This document shows positions 43,071-52,119 of a DNA stretch of 64,000 bases, piece after piece (position 1 is the first letter of the stretch; each line of letters starts with the position of its first letter). This DNA is from Leptotrichia hongkongensis. GTDB taxonomy: Bacteria > Fusobacteriota > Fusobacteriia > Fusobacteriales > Leptotrichiaceae. The DNA is taken from the NCBI RefSeq assembly GCF_041538065.1, contig NZ_JBGORW010000004.1, forward strand, positions 1-64,000, given 5' to 3'. Both the position numbers and the translations under genes were made by a program. The notes under the pieces were generated by a model. It had not been told where the DNA came from and searched no databases. It saw only the letters and a program-made list of their open reading frames with translations.

Positions 43071-43778
43071 TTGAAATTTAAATTTTTTGATGAAATAAAT
43101 TCAACAAATACTTATTTAAGGCGACAATTAAGAATAGAAGAATTTGAAGTCATCGTAGCAAAGAAGCAAACAGATGGTAAAGGAAAAAGAGAAAGCGTGT
43201 GGATTTCAAATGAAGGAGCCGCACTCTTCTCCTTTGCTGTTGCAGATAATAATTCTGAATTAGATGAAAAAATAACAATTTTTGCTGGCTACATTGTTTA
43301 CAAAGTTCTTAAAAACTATATAAAAAATAGCGAAAAACTGACTTTTAAATGGCCAAATGATATTTATTATGAAAATAAAAAAATATGTGGAATTCTATGC
43401 GAAAAAGTAAGAGGATATATAATAGTAGGAATTGGAATAAATGTTAATAACACCGATTTTGGAATATTCCGTGAAAAAGCCGTTTCACTTGTAGAAATTA
43501 CTGGAAAAACTCATTCAGTACAAAATATAATAGAAGATGTAGTATCAGCCTTTGAAAATGAATTTCATAATCTCAACAAAAAATGGGAAAATATATTAAT
43601 GGTTGTAAATGAAAATAGTTACCTAAAAAATAAGAAAATATTAATCAAGAAAAATGGGAAATTTTTAGATAAAGAATATAAATTCCTTCGTGTAGACAGA
43701 AGAGGAAAGATCTCTATAATTTCCAAAGGAGATAGTGATGAATTAAAATTTGCCTCGCTGGAATTTAAAGTTATATAA
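43071..43778 (+). CDS. Biotin protein ligase, monofunctional (BirA paralog 2)
   Basis: A 235-residue biotin ligase without DNA-binding domain. FFDEINSTNTYLRRQL, KKQTDGKGKRESVW, TFKWPNDIYYENKKICGILCE and VGIGINVNN match the paralog at 32596, but the two are clearly diverged. The start is TTG at 43071, seven bases after GAGGT. It is third in the kdsC operon, 50 bp after fakAB. Two ligases may serve different carriers, for instance acetyl-CoA carboxylase and the decarboxylase. Confidence 0.9.
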   Translation: MKFKFFDEINSTNTYLRRQLRIEEFEVIVAKKQTDGKGKRESVWISNEGAALFSFAVADNNSELDEKITIFAGYIVYKVLKNYIKNSEKLTFKWPNDIYYENKKICGILCEKVRGYIIVGIGINVNNTDFGIFREKAVSLVEITGKTHSVQNIIEDVVSAFENEFHNLNKKWENILMVVNENSYLKNKKILIKKNGKFLDKEYKFLRVDRRGKISIISKGDSDELKFASLEFKVI

Positions 43779-43783
43779 AAAAT

Positions 43784-43830
43784 AAAGGAATATCTTTCTA
43801 ATCAACATATAGAAAAATATTCCTTTTTAT
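43784..43830. terminator. Bidirectional terminator between convergent operons
   Basis: AAAGGAATAT (43784-43793) pairs with ATATTCCTTT (43817-43826), with A and T runs outside. It ends the kdsC operon and the glycan operon. Confidence 0.8.
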
Positions 43831-43831
43831 A

Positions 43832-44686
43832 TTACTTTTTAATTATTTCCATTTCCTCTAAATATCTGTCAATTCCATTTTTCCAGTCTGGAATCCTTTC
43901 TCCAAGAAGTCTTTCCACTTTCTCGGAAGATAATTTTGAAAAATGTGGCCTTTTGGCAGGAAGATTGAAATCTTCTGTTTTCGCAGTTTCAAGAGTTCCT
44001 TTCCAACCTATTTTTTCAAGCACATATTTTGCCTGTTCATATTTACTGGCAATTCCATTATTTGTAATATGATACAATCCAAACTGTTCAGTTTGTATCA
44101 ATTTCCATGAAAATTCTGCCAAATCTTTTGAATAAGTAGGTGCGGAAATCTGATCATCAACAATACTTAATTTATCACGAGTCTTGCTCCAGTTGATGAC
44201 CTGTGTATTAAAATTATTGTTAGCTTTTCCAAATACCCATGATGTTCGTATTACAAAAGATTTTTCATAAGTATCTAAAGTTAATTTTTCACCATTTGCT
44301 TTTGAAAGTCCATAATTAGATATAGGAGTAGGAATATCATTTTCTGTATAATTTCCCCCTTTTTTTCCATCAAAGACAAAATCAGTTGAATAAGTTACAA
44401 AAATTGCACCTATTTTTTTAGAAAATTTTGCTAATTTTTTTGGTGCTTGTTCATTTAGTAAAAAAACTTTGTCATCAGTTTCTGCTTTATCTACATCATT
44501 ATATGCAGCACAATTTATTATGTGTGTAAAATCATTGTTTTTTTCAAAAAACTTTTCTAAATTTTCTTCACTTGTTATATCTAGTTCCTGATAATCAGTT
44601 GCTACATATTTTATATTCAGATTATCAAATAGTTTTTTCAAATCATGTCCTAATTGACCATTAGAGCCAGTTAATAATATTTTCAT
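43832..44686 (-). CDS. rfbD: dTDP-4-dehydrorhamnose reductase
   Basis: Short-chain dehydrogenase that makes dTDP-L-rhamnose in the last step of the RmlABCD pathway, using NAD(P)H. 284 residues: Rossmann motif LLTGSNGQLGHDL, INCAAYNDVDKAE, the YSTDFVFDGKKGGNYTE segment and catalytic YGLSKANGE. It is the last gene of the glycan operon, apart from rfbA at the other end; rfbB and rfbC are not in the window. A hairpin in the 141-bp gap before it may modulate its level. The ribosome binding site is AAGGGG. Confidence 0.95.
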   Translation of the reverse strand: MKILLTGSNGQLGHDLKKLFDNLNIKYVATDYQELDITSEENLEKFFEKNNDFTHIINCAAYNDVDKAETDDKVFLLNEQAPKKLAKFSKKIGAIFVTYSTDFVFDGKKGGNYTENDIPTPISNYGLSKANGEKLTLDTYEKSFVIRTSWVFGKANNNFNTQVINWSKTRDKLSIVDDQISAPTYSKDLAEFSWKLIQTEQFGLYHITNNGIASKYEQAKYVLEKIGWKGTLETAKTEDFNLPAKRPHFSKLSSEKVERLLGERIPDWKNGIDRYLEEMEIIKK

Positions 44687-44709
44687 ATAAAACCCCTTCT
44701 CATATATTT

Positions 44710-44770
44710 AGATAAATGGAGTAGCTATTAATTAGAATTGGTGATAATAAAAATAAAATTACTACTCCAT
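44710..44770 (-). terminator. Inverted repeat before rfbD, possible attenuator
   Basis: ATGGAGTAG (44716-44724) and CTACTCCAT (44762-44770) form a perfect 9-bp stem with a 37-nt loop; a weak T run follows on the minus strand. It lies between the last glycosyltransferase and rfbD. Confidence 0.5.
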
Positions 44771-44827
44771 ATATATATATTTATTTATATTATATAAAAA
44801 ATAATAAATAAAATCTAGTTTTTTATT

Positions 44828-45721
44828 TTATCCTTTTACTAAAAAGGATATTTGTTTCTTTAATGGTATATCAATTTTAAACTTTTTTAACACAAAAAAT
44901 CTATTGAATCTATTCTTTTTTATATCTGTTATTTTAAAATATTCTTCAATTAATTTTTTCTTATCTTCTGTCAACAAACTGCCATATTTATTATAAATAA
45001 CTTTTATCAGCTGTCTGTCCCTCTCATCAAAGTATCTTTTTGACAAAAGCTCTCTTACAGTATTTTTAGCTCCAATCTGATTATCTCCATGTTGTCTATA
45101 ATATATTAATGCCTTATTAACGAATATTCTCTCAAAAAATAATTCTGAGATAAGATGAATATATCTATCATGCAAATAAACTTCTTTAGGAAAAGGTAAA
45201 ATAAAATTCTTTATTTCTTTTGAAATTAGAATAGTAGCACCTTGTACAAAATAGTTAAAAAATACATTTTCCAGTCCTCTATTTATCGCTTTTTTAGAAA
45301 TAAAAGTATCTTTTAAAATATTGGATTTATTTTTATCAAACAAGATAGCATCAGAATGAATCATAAATCCCTTATTTTTAATTTTTTCTATCATTTTTAA
45401 ATACATATCTAGTTTATTTTTAACCCAAATATCATCTTGATCAGAAAACATTATAAATTCAGATTCCGAACTTTTTAATAGCTCTTCAAAATTCCGCACT
45501 ATTCCAAGATTTCCTTTATTATCCTTTAAAATTTTTATTCTTTTATCCTTTTTATGATAATTTTGTATAATTTCCAATGTTTTATCTGTCGAATTATCAT
45601 CACGTATCAGTAGATTCCAATTACGATATGTCTGATTAATAATGGAATCAAGCTGTTCAACTAAATATTTCTCGCCATTATAGGTTGCCATAAGAATATC
45701 AATTTTTTTATTTTCTATCAT
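44828..45721 (-). CDS. Family 2 glycosyltransferase, rhamnosyltransferase-like
   Basis: Cytoplasmic GT-A glycosyltransferase of about 297 residues. IDILMATYNGEKYLVEQLDSI, RDDNSTDKTLEII and FSDQDDIW (the DxD-type metal site) match the rhamnosyltransferase group of GT2 that transfers from dTDP-rhamnose; later DRYIHLI and YRQHGDNQIG are also typical. I chose ATG 45721, with GGTGA five bases upstream; it overlaps the previous gene by 14 bp, so the pair is translationally coupled. Donor is inferred from rfbA/rfbD in the operon. Confidence 0.85.
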   Translation of the reverse strand: MIENKKIDILMATYNGEKYLVEQLDSIINQTYRNWNLLIRDDNSTDKTLEIIQNYHKKDKRIKILKDNKGNLGIVRNFEELLKSSESEFIMFSDQDDIWVKNKLDMYLKMIEKIKNKGFMIHSDAILFDKNKSNILKDTFISKKAINRGLENVFFNYFVQGATILISKEIKNFILPFPKEVYLHDRYIHLISELFFERIFVNKALIYYRQHGDNQIGAKNTVRELLSKRYFDERDRQLIKVIYNKYGSLLTEDKKKLIEEYFKITDIKKNRFNRFFVLKKFKIDIPLKKQISFLVKG

Positions 45722-46553
45722 CCAGTTCACCCATCTTATTCTTCATAAAATCAGTAATTCCCTTAAACATATATTTCAATTTTCTCAACTTATCTTTTTC
45801 ATAAAAAATAACTTTAAAAAAATCATTCAAAATATAGTAAATATATCTTAATCTATATTTTTTATATTTTTTTAACATGTAAAATTTGTTTCTCATAATA
45901 TAATATTTTCTTATATGATTATGGTTTAAAACAGAAATTTTTCTTGTAAAAAAGTTTCTTTTCTCGAGATTTCCCAATTCGTGAAACATTCGTATTTTAT
46001 TTAATTGAATGACCTTATATCCACTTTCTATTATTCTAAAGCATATTTCACTATCAACCTCATCAATAAAAAGGTTTTCATCAAATTTTCCAATTTCTTC
46101 CCATATTTTTAAATTTAATAAATTTCCTGAAGTCATCACATGATCAATCTCAACAGATTCGTTATCATCGCTAGATTTATCTATATCATTTTTTAAAATA
46201 TGCCTAGGAGAAATAATACCAACATTATTTTTTGTCATCTTCTCAAAAGTTCTAAAATAAGATTTTATACTATTAGAATCAAATGAACTGTCCTGATCCA
46301 TAGTCAATATCCATTCAAAATTATCATTAACTGCCTTTTCACAAGCCAAATTCAAAGCTTTTGCAATTCCTAAATTTTTATCGTTATAAATATACTCCGT
46401 TTTTAAATTATTTAAACTATCAGCTAACTTTTTATTATTTTCTTTAGAATTATCAATTATGTATAATTTTTCCACATAATCAATGTATGTCCTTATATTT
46501 TTTATATTTTCATCGTCTGGATTATACCAGATTACAGTTGCAGGTATTTTCAT
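45708..46553 (-). CDS. Family 2 glycosyltransferase, rhamnosyltransferase-like
   Basis: A GT2 enzyme of about 281 residues. The start IPATVIWYNPDDENIKNIRTY, YIIDNSKENNKKL, NLGIAKALNLAC, LTMDQDSSFD (metal site) and EVDSEICFRI are characteristic of the RfbF/WbbL-type rhamnosyltransferases. The ATG at 46553 begins the family-typical N-terminus; an ATG at 46598 overlaps the previous gene and adds residues not seen in the family. Donor probably dTDP-rhamnose. It overlaps the next GT2 gene. Confidence 0.85.
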   Translation of the reverse strand: MKIPATVIWYNPDDENIKNIRTYIDYVEKLYIIDNSKENNKKLADSLNNLKTEYIYNDKNLGIAKALNLACEKAVNDNFEWILTMDQDSSFDSNSIKSYFRTFEKMTKNNVGIISPRHILKNDIDKSSDDNESVEIDHVMTSGNLLNLKIWEEIGKFDENLFIDEVDSEICFRIIESGYKVIQLNKIRMFHELGNLEKRNFFTRKISVLNHNHIRKYYIMRNKFYMLKKYKKYRLRYIYYILNDFFKVIFYEKDKLRKLKYMFKGITDFMKNKMGELDDRK

Positions 46554-46573
46554 AATTTTTGTTCTTTTATTTG

Positions 46574-47179
46574 TTAAATTTGTAGTAATTCTTTCCATTT
46601 TTCTACATTATATTCCTTTGTACAAATTGCATCAAATTCTAGTTTTTCATCTTTTATCTGCTTAGCATATAATTCTAGCTTTTCCTTCTGATTTTGCAAC
46701 TCTGGTGATACTAGACACAATTTATACCCCATATTTTTTATTTTTCTATAAATTTCATTATTTATTGGTAATTTTGTAAAACAATCTACCCATACCCAAT
46801 TAACTCTTCCTTGCATTTTCTCTAATGTATCTAATCCTTCGTATTCAGAATATCTTAAAGCAATATTTTTTTCACCCTTATCTGACAACAATTTTATCAT
46901 TGGAAAAGAAGAATCAAGAAAAAAATAATTATTTATGCTATATTTTTTTAGCAGTTCTAAAATTTTAAGTTCTATTCTCTCACTTTTTATATTTAATATC
47001 ATAGTTCCATGGCTATATTTTTTTAGATACTCTTCAAAATCTTCACCTAAAATAAAAGGATCATGATTTATATAGATTTTTCCATCAACATTATCCCTTA
47101 AATCTATTTCAACTCCATATTCTTTAGGTAATGTTTCTAATTCTTCTAATTTATTTATTCTATGTGCTATAAATTCCAT
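46574..47179 (-). CDS. Glycerophosphodiester-phosphodiesterase-like protein
   Basis: A 201-residue soluble protein with the residue pattern of the GDPD/PI-PLC-like TIM barrel: AHR (H6, R7), VEIDLRD (E24, D26) and INHDPF (H39). It is shorter than typical GDPDs (240-300) and lacks a signal peptide, so it would act in the cytoplasm. It sits between two glycosyltransferases, with its ATG overlapping the stop of the upstream one. It may process a glycerophospho- or phosphodiester-containing glycan precursor; that is inference from context. Confidence 0.65.
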   Translation of the reverse strand: MEFIAHRINKLEELETLPKEYGVEIDLRDNVDGKIYINHDPFILGEDFEEYLKKYSHGTMILNIKSERIELKILELLKKYSINNYFFLDSSFPMIKLLSDKGEKNIALRYSEYEGLDTLEKMQGRVNWVWVDCFTKLPINNEIYRKIKNMGYKLCLVSPELQNQKEKLELYAKQIKDEKLEFDAICTKEYNVEKWKELLQI

Positions 47180-47883
47180 TACTTCACACCTCTTTTTTTC
47201 AATTCTAAACTAAATGCCATAGTTCTTTTTATAAATTTCCATTTAGATGCTAATCCAGTATTCCAAGTAGATTGTCCGTGTATTCTTTCAGGAAATAAGA
47301 CATCAAATCTTATAATTTTTAACTTATTTTTTTTAGCCATATATAATGCATACAAGTCAAGAGAAAAATCTTTAGGAGGATTCTCCCATTTGGAAAAGAA
47401 TTCTTTTGAAAAAATATTAGGCTGTGCATTTACATCATATAAAACCTTACCCATAAAAATTGTCTCAAATACAGACATTCCAAATGTAAAAAATTGATCG
47501 AAAAAGGGTCTTCCTTTTCTATTTCCTTTAACATAAACTTTTTTATTCCAATTTTCTTTTTCTAAAATTTTATAAGCTTTTATCACATCCTTAGGATCCG
47601 TCTGCATATCTGCATGTGTCCATCCTAAAAAATCTCCTTTTGCTTCTTTTAATCCCTGTAATATTCCATATCCATATCCTTGATTTACAGGTACTAAAAC
47701 TGTTCTTGCAAATGAGAATTTGGGTAAGAGATCTTCAAATATTTTTGCTGAATTATCTGTTGAACCATTATTTACAAGAATTACTTCTATTTCTTCATTT
47801 TTAATAACATTATTAAATTTTTCAAGAATTAAAGGTATATTTTTTTCTTCGTTATAACATGGAACTATTATTGAAAATTTCAT
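47179..47883 (-). CDS. Family 2 glycosyltransferase, DPM1/undecaprenyl-phosphate type
   Basis: A 234-residue GT2 catalytic domain: FSIIVPCYNEEKNIPLIL, ILVNNGSTDNSAKI, NQGYGYGILQGL and WTHADMQTDP (metal site). This resembles dolichyl-phosphate mannosyltransferase and polyisoprenyl-phosphate glucosyltransferases such as GtrB. It lacks the C-terminal membrane helices of GtrB. A GtrA flippase gene lies immediately upstream, which supports a role in making a lipid-linked sugar for a periplasmic transferase, perhaps one of the large membrane proteins in this operon. Confidence 0.85.
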   Translation of the reverse strand: MKFSIIVPCYNEEKNIPLILEKFNNVIKNEEIEVILVNNGSTDNSAKIFEDLLPKFSFARTVLVPVNQGYGYGILQGLKEAKGDFLGWTHADMQTDPKDVIKAYKILEKENWNKKVYVKGNRKGRPFFDQFFTFGMSVFETIFMGKVLYDVNAQPNIFSKEFFSKWENPPKDFSLDLYALYMAKKNKLKIIRFDVLFPERIHGQSTWNTGLASKWKFIKRTMAFSLELKKRGVK

Positions 47884-47901
47884 TCTATATTTCCTCCTTT
47901 T

Positions 47902-48285
47902 TTATCTAAAAATTAAAAATTTCTGTCCTAAAAAATTTAATATGGTACTAACTCCTGTTGCACATAAAAATGCAAAAAATTCACTTCCGAACAATAATAA
48001 AGTGTACTTATTCACTTGTGAATTAATAAAGGCTGTTATTATATATAAAATTGTATATTTTAATATTTCCTTTATCTGAAACTTTGGACTTTTAAATGTC
48101 CAGTATTTATTAATTATAAATCCCACTATTGAGCCACAAATAAATGAAATAGTTTTTGCAATTGTTCTTTCTATACCCATTATCATTAATATTTTATATA
48201 CTAAAAAATCTATGATAACAGCAGTTCCTCCACCTACAAGAAACTTGAAAATTTCTTTTTTATCAAATTTATTTAAATCTATCAT
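47902..48285 (-). CDS. GtrA family membrane protein
   Basis: A 127-residue protein with four transmembrane helices. FLVGGGTAVIIDFLVYKIL, FICGSIVGFIINKYWTF and LNFLGQKFLIFR are family marks. GtrA proteins are thought to flip undecaprenyl-phosphate-linked sugars across the inner membrane. The start overlaps the upstream HAD gene by 17 bp. Together with the GT2 at 47179 it forms a probable GtrA-GtrB pair. Confidence 0.9.
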   Translation of the reverse strand: MIDLNKFDKKEIFKFLVGGGTAVIIDFLVYKILMIMGIERTIAKTISFICGSIVGFIINKYWTFKSPKFQIKEILKYTILYIITAFINSQVNKYTLLLFGSEFFAFLCATGVSTILNFLGQKFLIFR

Positions 48286-48955
48286 TTTTTAATATCTCCA
48301 ATAATTCATTAAAATCTTGTATTGACCGACATTTATCACTACCTGTTTTAGAATACCATAAAGCTTTCATGCCATATTCAATAGATCCTAATACATCTTT
48401 TTTCAAACTATCTCCTACAAATAAAGACTCTTCAGGAGTTACATCTAATTTTTCTAATATCTTATTATACATTTTAAAATCTGGTTTTTCAACCCCCACT
48501 TCCTCACTTGTAACTATCGCATCAATATACTTATCTATACCTAATTTTCTTATTTTTCTGTGCTGTATGTGAACCGTCAAATCAGTACATATCCCTATTT
48601 TTATCTTTTTTTGCTTACTAAACTCTAAAACTTCTAATACATTATCATTCAACTTCATATTTTTTAAAATATGCTGCCAATATACTTCATACATTTCAAG
48701 AGCTATAGAAAAAGGATTTTCATTTAAATTTTCAAGAGTTTTCTGACAATACAAAAGTCTATTATGCGAAGAGGCTACATTGCCTAATGTACTCTTTACA
48801 TCTTTTTTTGCCTTATCAAACGCTTTATAAAAATGTTCTTTTGATATCTTTAGATTTTGACAAGTGTATTTACATATTTCATTTATCCCTTGTTCATTTA
48901 ACTCATTGTAATTATAAAGAGTATCATCTAAATCAAATATAACTGCCTTTACCAT
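48269..48955 (-). CDS. HAD family hydrolase
   Basis: A 228-residue HAD-IA type phosphatase: VIFDLDDTLYNYNEL (motif I), GICTDLTVHIQHRKI (motif II), KPDFKMYNKI (motif III) and FVGDSLKKDVLGS (motif IV), with a helical cap after motif I. It overlaps or abuts its neighbours in the glycan operon and may dephosphorylate a precursor made by the aldolase-like and kinase-like gene products. The substrate is unknown. Confidence 0.87.
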   Translation of the reverse strand: MVKAVIFDLDDTLYNYNELNEQGINEICKYTCQNLKISKEHFYKAFDKAKKDVKSTLGNVASSHNRLLYCQKTLENLNENPFSIALEMYEVYWQHILKNMKLNDNVLEVLEFSKQKKIKIGICTDLTVHIQHRKIRKLGIDKYIDAIVTSEEVGVEKPDFKMYNKILEKLDVTPEESLFVGDSLKKDVLGSIEYGMKALWYSKTGSDKCRSIQDFNELLEILKNDRFK

Positions 48956-51042
48956 TAATTAATCCCTTCCTCTCTCATTTTATAGCTTATTGAAATTAAT
49001 ATTATCATTTCTATTATTCCATTAAGGTTATTTACATAACTCAAATCTTTATTTAAAATTTCATCTAAATTTGGGATTATTCTTTCAGCAATGTTGCTAA
49101 AATTAATTATTTTATCATTTAAATTTTCACTACTAAAAATGACAACTTGCTTCGTTAAATCATCTTTATAATCATGGTTAACAACTATATCTAATTGTCT
49201 AAGTTCAAAAATAAAATTATCTAAATTTATATCTGCATTTAATGTAATTTCTAAATCTAATTTGACATTATGATTTTTTACAGTATAATCTGTTAATGTT
49301 TTATCGAAATATTTTATTAATATATCTGCATATTTTTTTTGAGGATAAATATATTTTATTGCATCAGGCATTCTTTGTTCAATAGATTCTAAAACTTTTT
49401 CCTTACTGTATCCTCTATGATAAGTATCTCTTTGGATTTTCCAATATCTTCTTAATTTTTCATCAACATCCATATATATTTTTAAATCAAGATTTTTTCG
49501 CATTTTAGGAAGGTATAAAGCATGAAGACCGCATAATACAATATAAGGTTTGGACTTTACTTTAGAACTTTCAGTAAATTTTCCTGTATCATGATCATAT
49601 TCTACCCTAAATACATTTTGGCTTCTTCTTAAATTATTTAAATCATCTGCTTGTTTATGAATATAGTTGGCTTTTGGATTTAATGCTGTTATCTGCTTCC
49701 ACATTTCATTTCCTCTTTCCCATTTATGATCACCATCACCTTCAAGAAAAAGAATATTTTTTTCTCCAAATATATTTTTTATCATTTCAATTAATGTACT
49801 TTTACCTGCCCCGCTATCCCCTGATATACCAATAGAAAATGATTTATTTTTTCTTCTATAAAACAAACTTTCTGCAATTCCCAATTGATACATCATATAG
49901 CTTACATATGTCAATACAGCAGTTAACATTGTAAATATAATATTTATAATTAGAGTATTATTTATTTTTAAAAAATTTAAATTATAATTCAAAAAATATA
50001 AATCTGTGTGCATTGTTCTATGTGCAAATATAAAATATATTCCATATAATATATTTAAAAATAAATAAATATAGATATTTACATATTTATCCATACTGAT
50101 ATTTACAAAAAATATTGTAATAAAAGGCACAATCCATATATACCATCCTGGCATAGGAAGAACCAATATCAAAAATATAGAAAATAATACTCCACAAAAA
50201 CTATACAATAAATTTTTATTTATCTTTTTTAAACTGAAAGCTTTTAAATAAACGCACATAATTGCTAATATCGATAAGTATATTCTATTATTTTGGTATT
50301 GCAAAAATATACTAGTTACACCTTTTTGTTCTTTATTCATTATAACCATTTTCATAAAATTATTCTCTGTATCAAAAAATGGTAAAATTATTAATACCGT
50401 TAATAGAAAAGATACACCTATAGATTTTGTTGCCTCAATAAAACCGTCTTTTTTGTATATATAGAGATATAGTAGTGGAATAATTGCTAATATATGAAGT
50501 TTTGAAGACAATGCTAAAGCCAGCATTATAGAAAAAATAGTATTATTTCGTCTATTTATTAAAAAATATAAAGAACCTAATAAAAATACTGTCGGAATTA
50601 TATCCAACTGGCTATGCATATACGAAGCATAAAATATAATCGGTGAAGCAAAATATAACACTCCTATATATTTTTTTCTATTTGGAAACATTTTTATAAA
50701 AAAATATAATCCTAATAAATCAAATATGAGAATGGGTATTTTAAATAAAATATTTTTTATAAAAATATTTTTTATTCCTATAGACATAATTCCTCCTGCC
50801 AGTTCTATAAAAAACATAACTGGAGGATAAGGAAATAAAGTTGTTTCATTTTTAAAAATAGAGTATGGATTTACGAATCTTCCATTCGTAGATTCATTAA
50901 TAAAACCATATATAAATTTCATAAATAAATTATTTTGATAATCTGATGAAAAAAGTCCCATTGCTATTATTTTTAAAATCAATACAACAATAATAAATAT
51001 CTCAAATTTCTTAATTTTTTTCACAATTATCTCCTTATTCAA
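48955..51042 (-). CDS. Fusion: polytopic GT-C-like membrane protein plus uridine-kinase-like domain
   Basis: A 695-residue protein in two parts. Residues 1 to about 390 form about ten membrane helices; the sequence NPYSIFKNETTLFPYPPVMFF in the first large loop and HSQLDIIP are reminiscent of GT-C mannosyltransferase families that use polyprenyl-phosphate sugars. Residues about 400-600 are a P-loop kinase domain: ISGDSGAGKSTLIEMI (Walker A at 408-416), FLEGDGDHKWERG, PYIVLCGLHALYLP and LRRYWKIQRDTYHRGYS resemble uridine kinase/phosphoribulokinase. A C-terminal region (about 600-695) is unassigned. Its ATG overlaps the stop of the aldolase-like gene by four bases. The kinase substrate is unknown. 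Confidence 0.8.
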   Translation of the reverse strand: MNKEIIVKKIKKFEIFIIVVLILKIIAMGLFSSDYQNNLFMKFIYGFINESTNGRFVNPYSIFKNETTLFPYPPVMFFIELAGGIMSIGIKNIFIKNILFKIPILIFDLLGLYFFIKMFPNRKKYIGVLYFASPIIFYASYMHSQLDIIPTVFLLGSLYFLINRRNNTIFSIMLALALSSKLHILAIIPLLYLYIYKKDGFIEATKSIGVSFLLTVLIILPFFDTENNFMKMVIMNKEQKGVTSIFLQYQNNRIYLSILAIMCVYLKAFSLKKINKNLLYSFCGVLFSIFLILVLPMPGWYIWIVPFITIFFVNISMDKYVNIYIYLFLNILYGIYFIFAHRTMHTDLYFLNYNLNFLKINNTLIINIIFTMLTAVLTYVSYMMYQLGIAESLFYRRKNKSFSIGISGDSGAGKSTLIEMIKNIFGEKNILFLEGDGDHKWERGNEMWKQITALNPKANYIHKQADDLNNLRRSQNVFRVEYDHDTGKFTESSKVKSKPYIVLCGLHALYLPKMRKNLDLKIYMDVDEKLRRYWKIQRDTYHRGYSKEKVLESIEQRMPDAIKYIYPQKKYADILIKYFDKTLTDYTVKNHNVKLDLEITLNADINLDNFIFELRQLDIVVNHDYKDDLTKQVVIFSSENLNDKIINFSNIAERIIPNLDEILNKDLSYVNNLNGIIEMIILISISYKMREEGIN

Positions 51043-52082
51043 AGATTTTTTCTATATTTTTCAGAATCCCAATTTAAAAGAAAATTCTGTTCTTCTTCAG
51101 TTAAAAAATCCATTTCATCATTTCTATTTAATTCAAGCACTTGTAAATTAAAACTCAAGACACTTTCAATTTCTTTGGCTTTCTTTATATTTGATGCAAT
51201 TATATAAAATTCATTTTCAAAAAATATTACATTAGCATTACCATATTCTAGAATATGTTTTTTAGTAGCTTCTAACACATCATCGTTTTTATTTAACACT
51301 AATATTTTTTTATTGCAATAAATCAAACTATCAGGAGAAAAACAATAATTTATTTTATTAATATTATTATTTTCTTTAAAATTTTTAATTTTACTATTTT
51401 CACATAAATATACAATATTATTTTCTATAATTTCTTCTAGTTTTTGGTATAAATATGTTGAATTTCTATATGCTTGCATATTAATCTTTAATTTGCCTTC
51501 CAGTATCTTTAAAACACTTTCATGTAATTCAATAACCTTATCAGCATTTTTCCCACTTACTATTAATCCATGATTTTTCAAAAAAACTATATTGGCTTTT
51601 TGAGGATTATCTAATTTTGAAAATTTATCAAAAAATTCTTTAGCTAAAAATATTCCAGGTGTTTGATATCCTATGATTAGACTATTGGGAAACATATATT
51701 TCAACTCTTCCATCCCATTTGTCCTCGAAGTAAACACATTAATTAATACTGGATGAGTATGCAAAGTATATTTCTCTGTTATTGAATGTAAAAAAGTTTC
51801 AATTGAGGGCCTTTTTCCTTCAATTAGAGTATCTTCTAACAAGTTTTTTTCATCACTACGTTCTATTTCTAGATTTGTTTTAAAATAATCTACAATTTTT
51901 TTATAATTTACTTTAGAATAACCTACATTTTCTTCCATTTCCGAAAGTTGATATCCAGAAGATTTTATAAACATTGTTTCATCATCAATTTTTACAGAGG
52001 TATTTCCTCCACCTGCTTGTATAATATCCTCTCGCATTCCTGCATATTTAGATAATTTTATTAAATCTTTTAGTTCATTCAT
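51039..52082 (-). CDS. Class II aldolase/adducin-family protein
   Basis: A 347-residue protein whose first about 220 residues form a class II aldolase domain: IIQAGGGNTSVK, then HTHP (H108, H110) and KNHG (H171) as zinc ligands. These enzymes cleave or epimerise sugar phosphates such as fuculose- or rhamnulose-1-phosphate. The C-terminal about 120 residues are extra and unassigned; a rhamnose-isomerase-like dehydrogenase fusion is not seen. The ATG at 52082 follows AAGGAAAGAG. It lies among nucleotidyltransferases and a kinase fusion, so a biosynthetic role in an unusual sugar or polyol is plausible but unproven. Confidence 0.82.
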   Translation of the reverse strand: MNELKDLIKLSKYAGMREDIIQAGGGNTSVKIDDETMFIKSSGYQLSEMEENVGYSKVNYKKIVDYFKTNLEIERSDEKNLLEDTLIEGKRPSIETFLHSITEKYTLHTHPVLINVFTSRTNGMEELKYMFPNSLIIGYQTPGIFLAKEFFDKFSKLDNPQKANIVFLKNHGLIVSGKNADKVIELHESVLKILEGKLKINMQAYRNSTYLYQKLEEIIENNIVYLCENSKIKNFKENNNINKINYCFSPDSLIYCNKKILVLNKNDDVLEATKKHILEYGNANVIFFENEFYIIASNIKKAKEIESVLSFNLQVLELNRNDEMDFLTEEEQNFLLNWDSEKYRKNL

Positions 52083-52119
52083 GATAGCTCTTTCCTTCCA
52101 TTGTAATGAGAATACTGTA

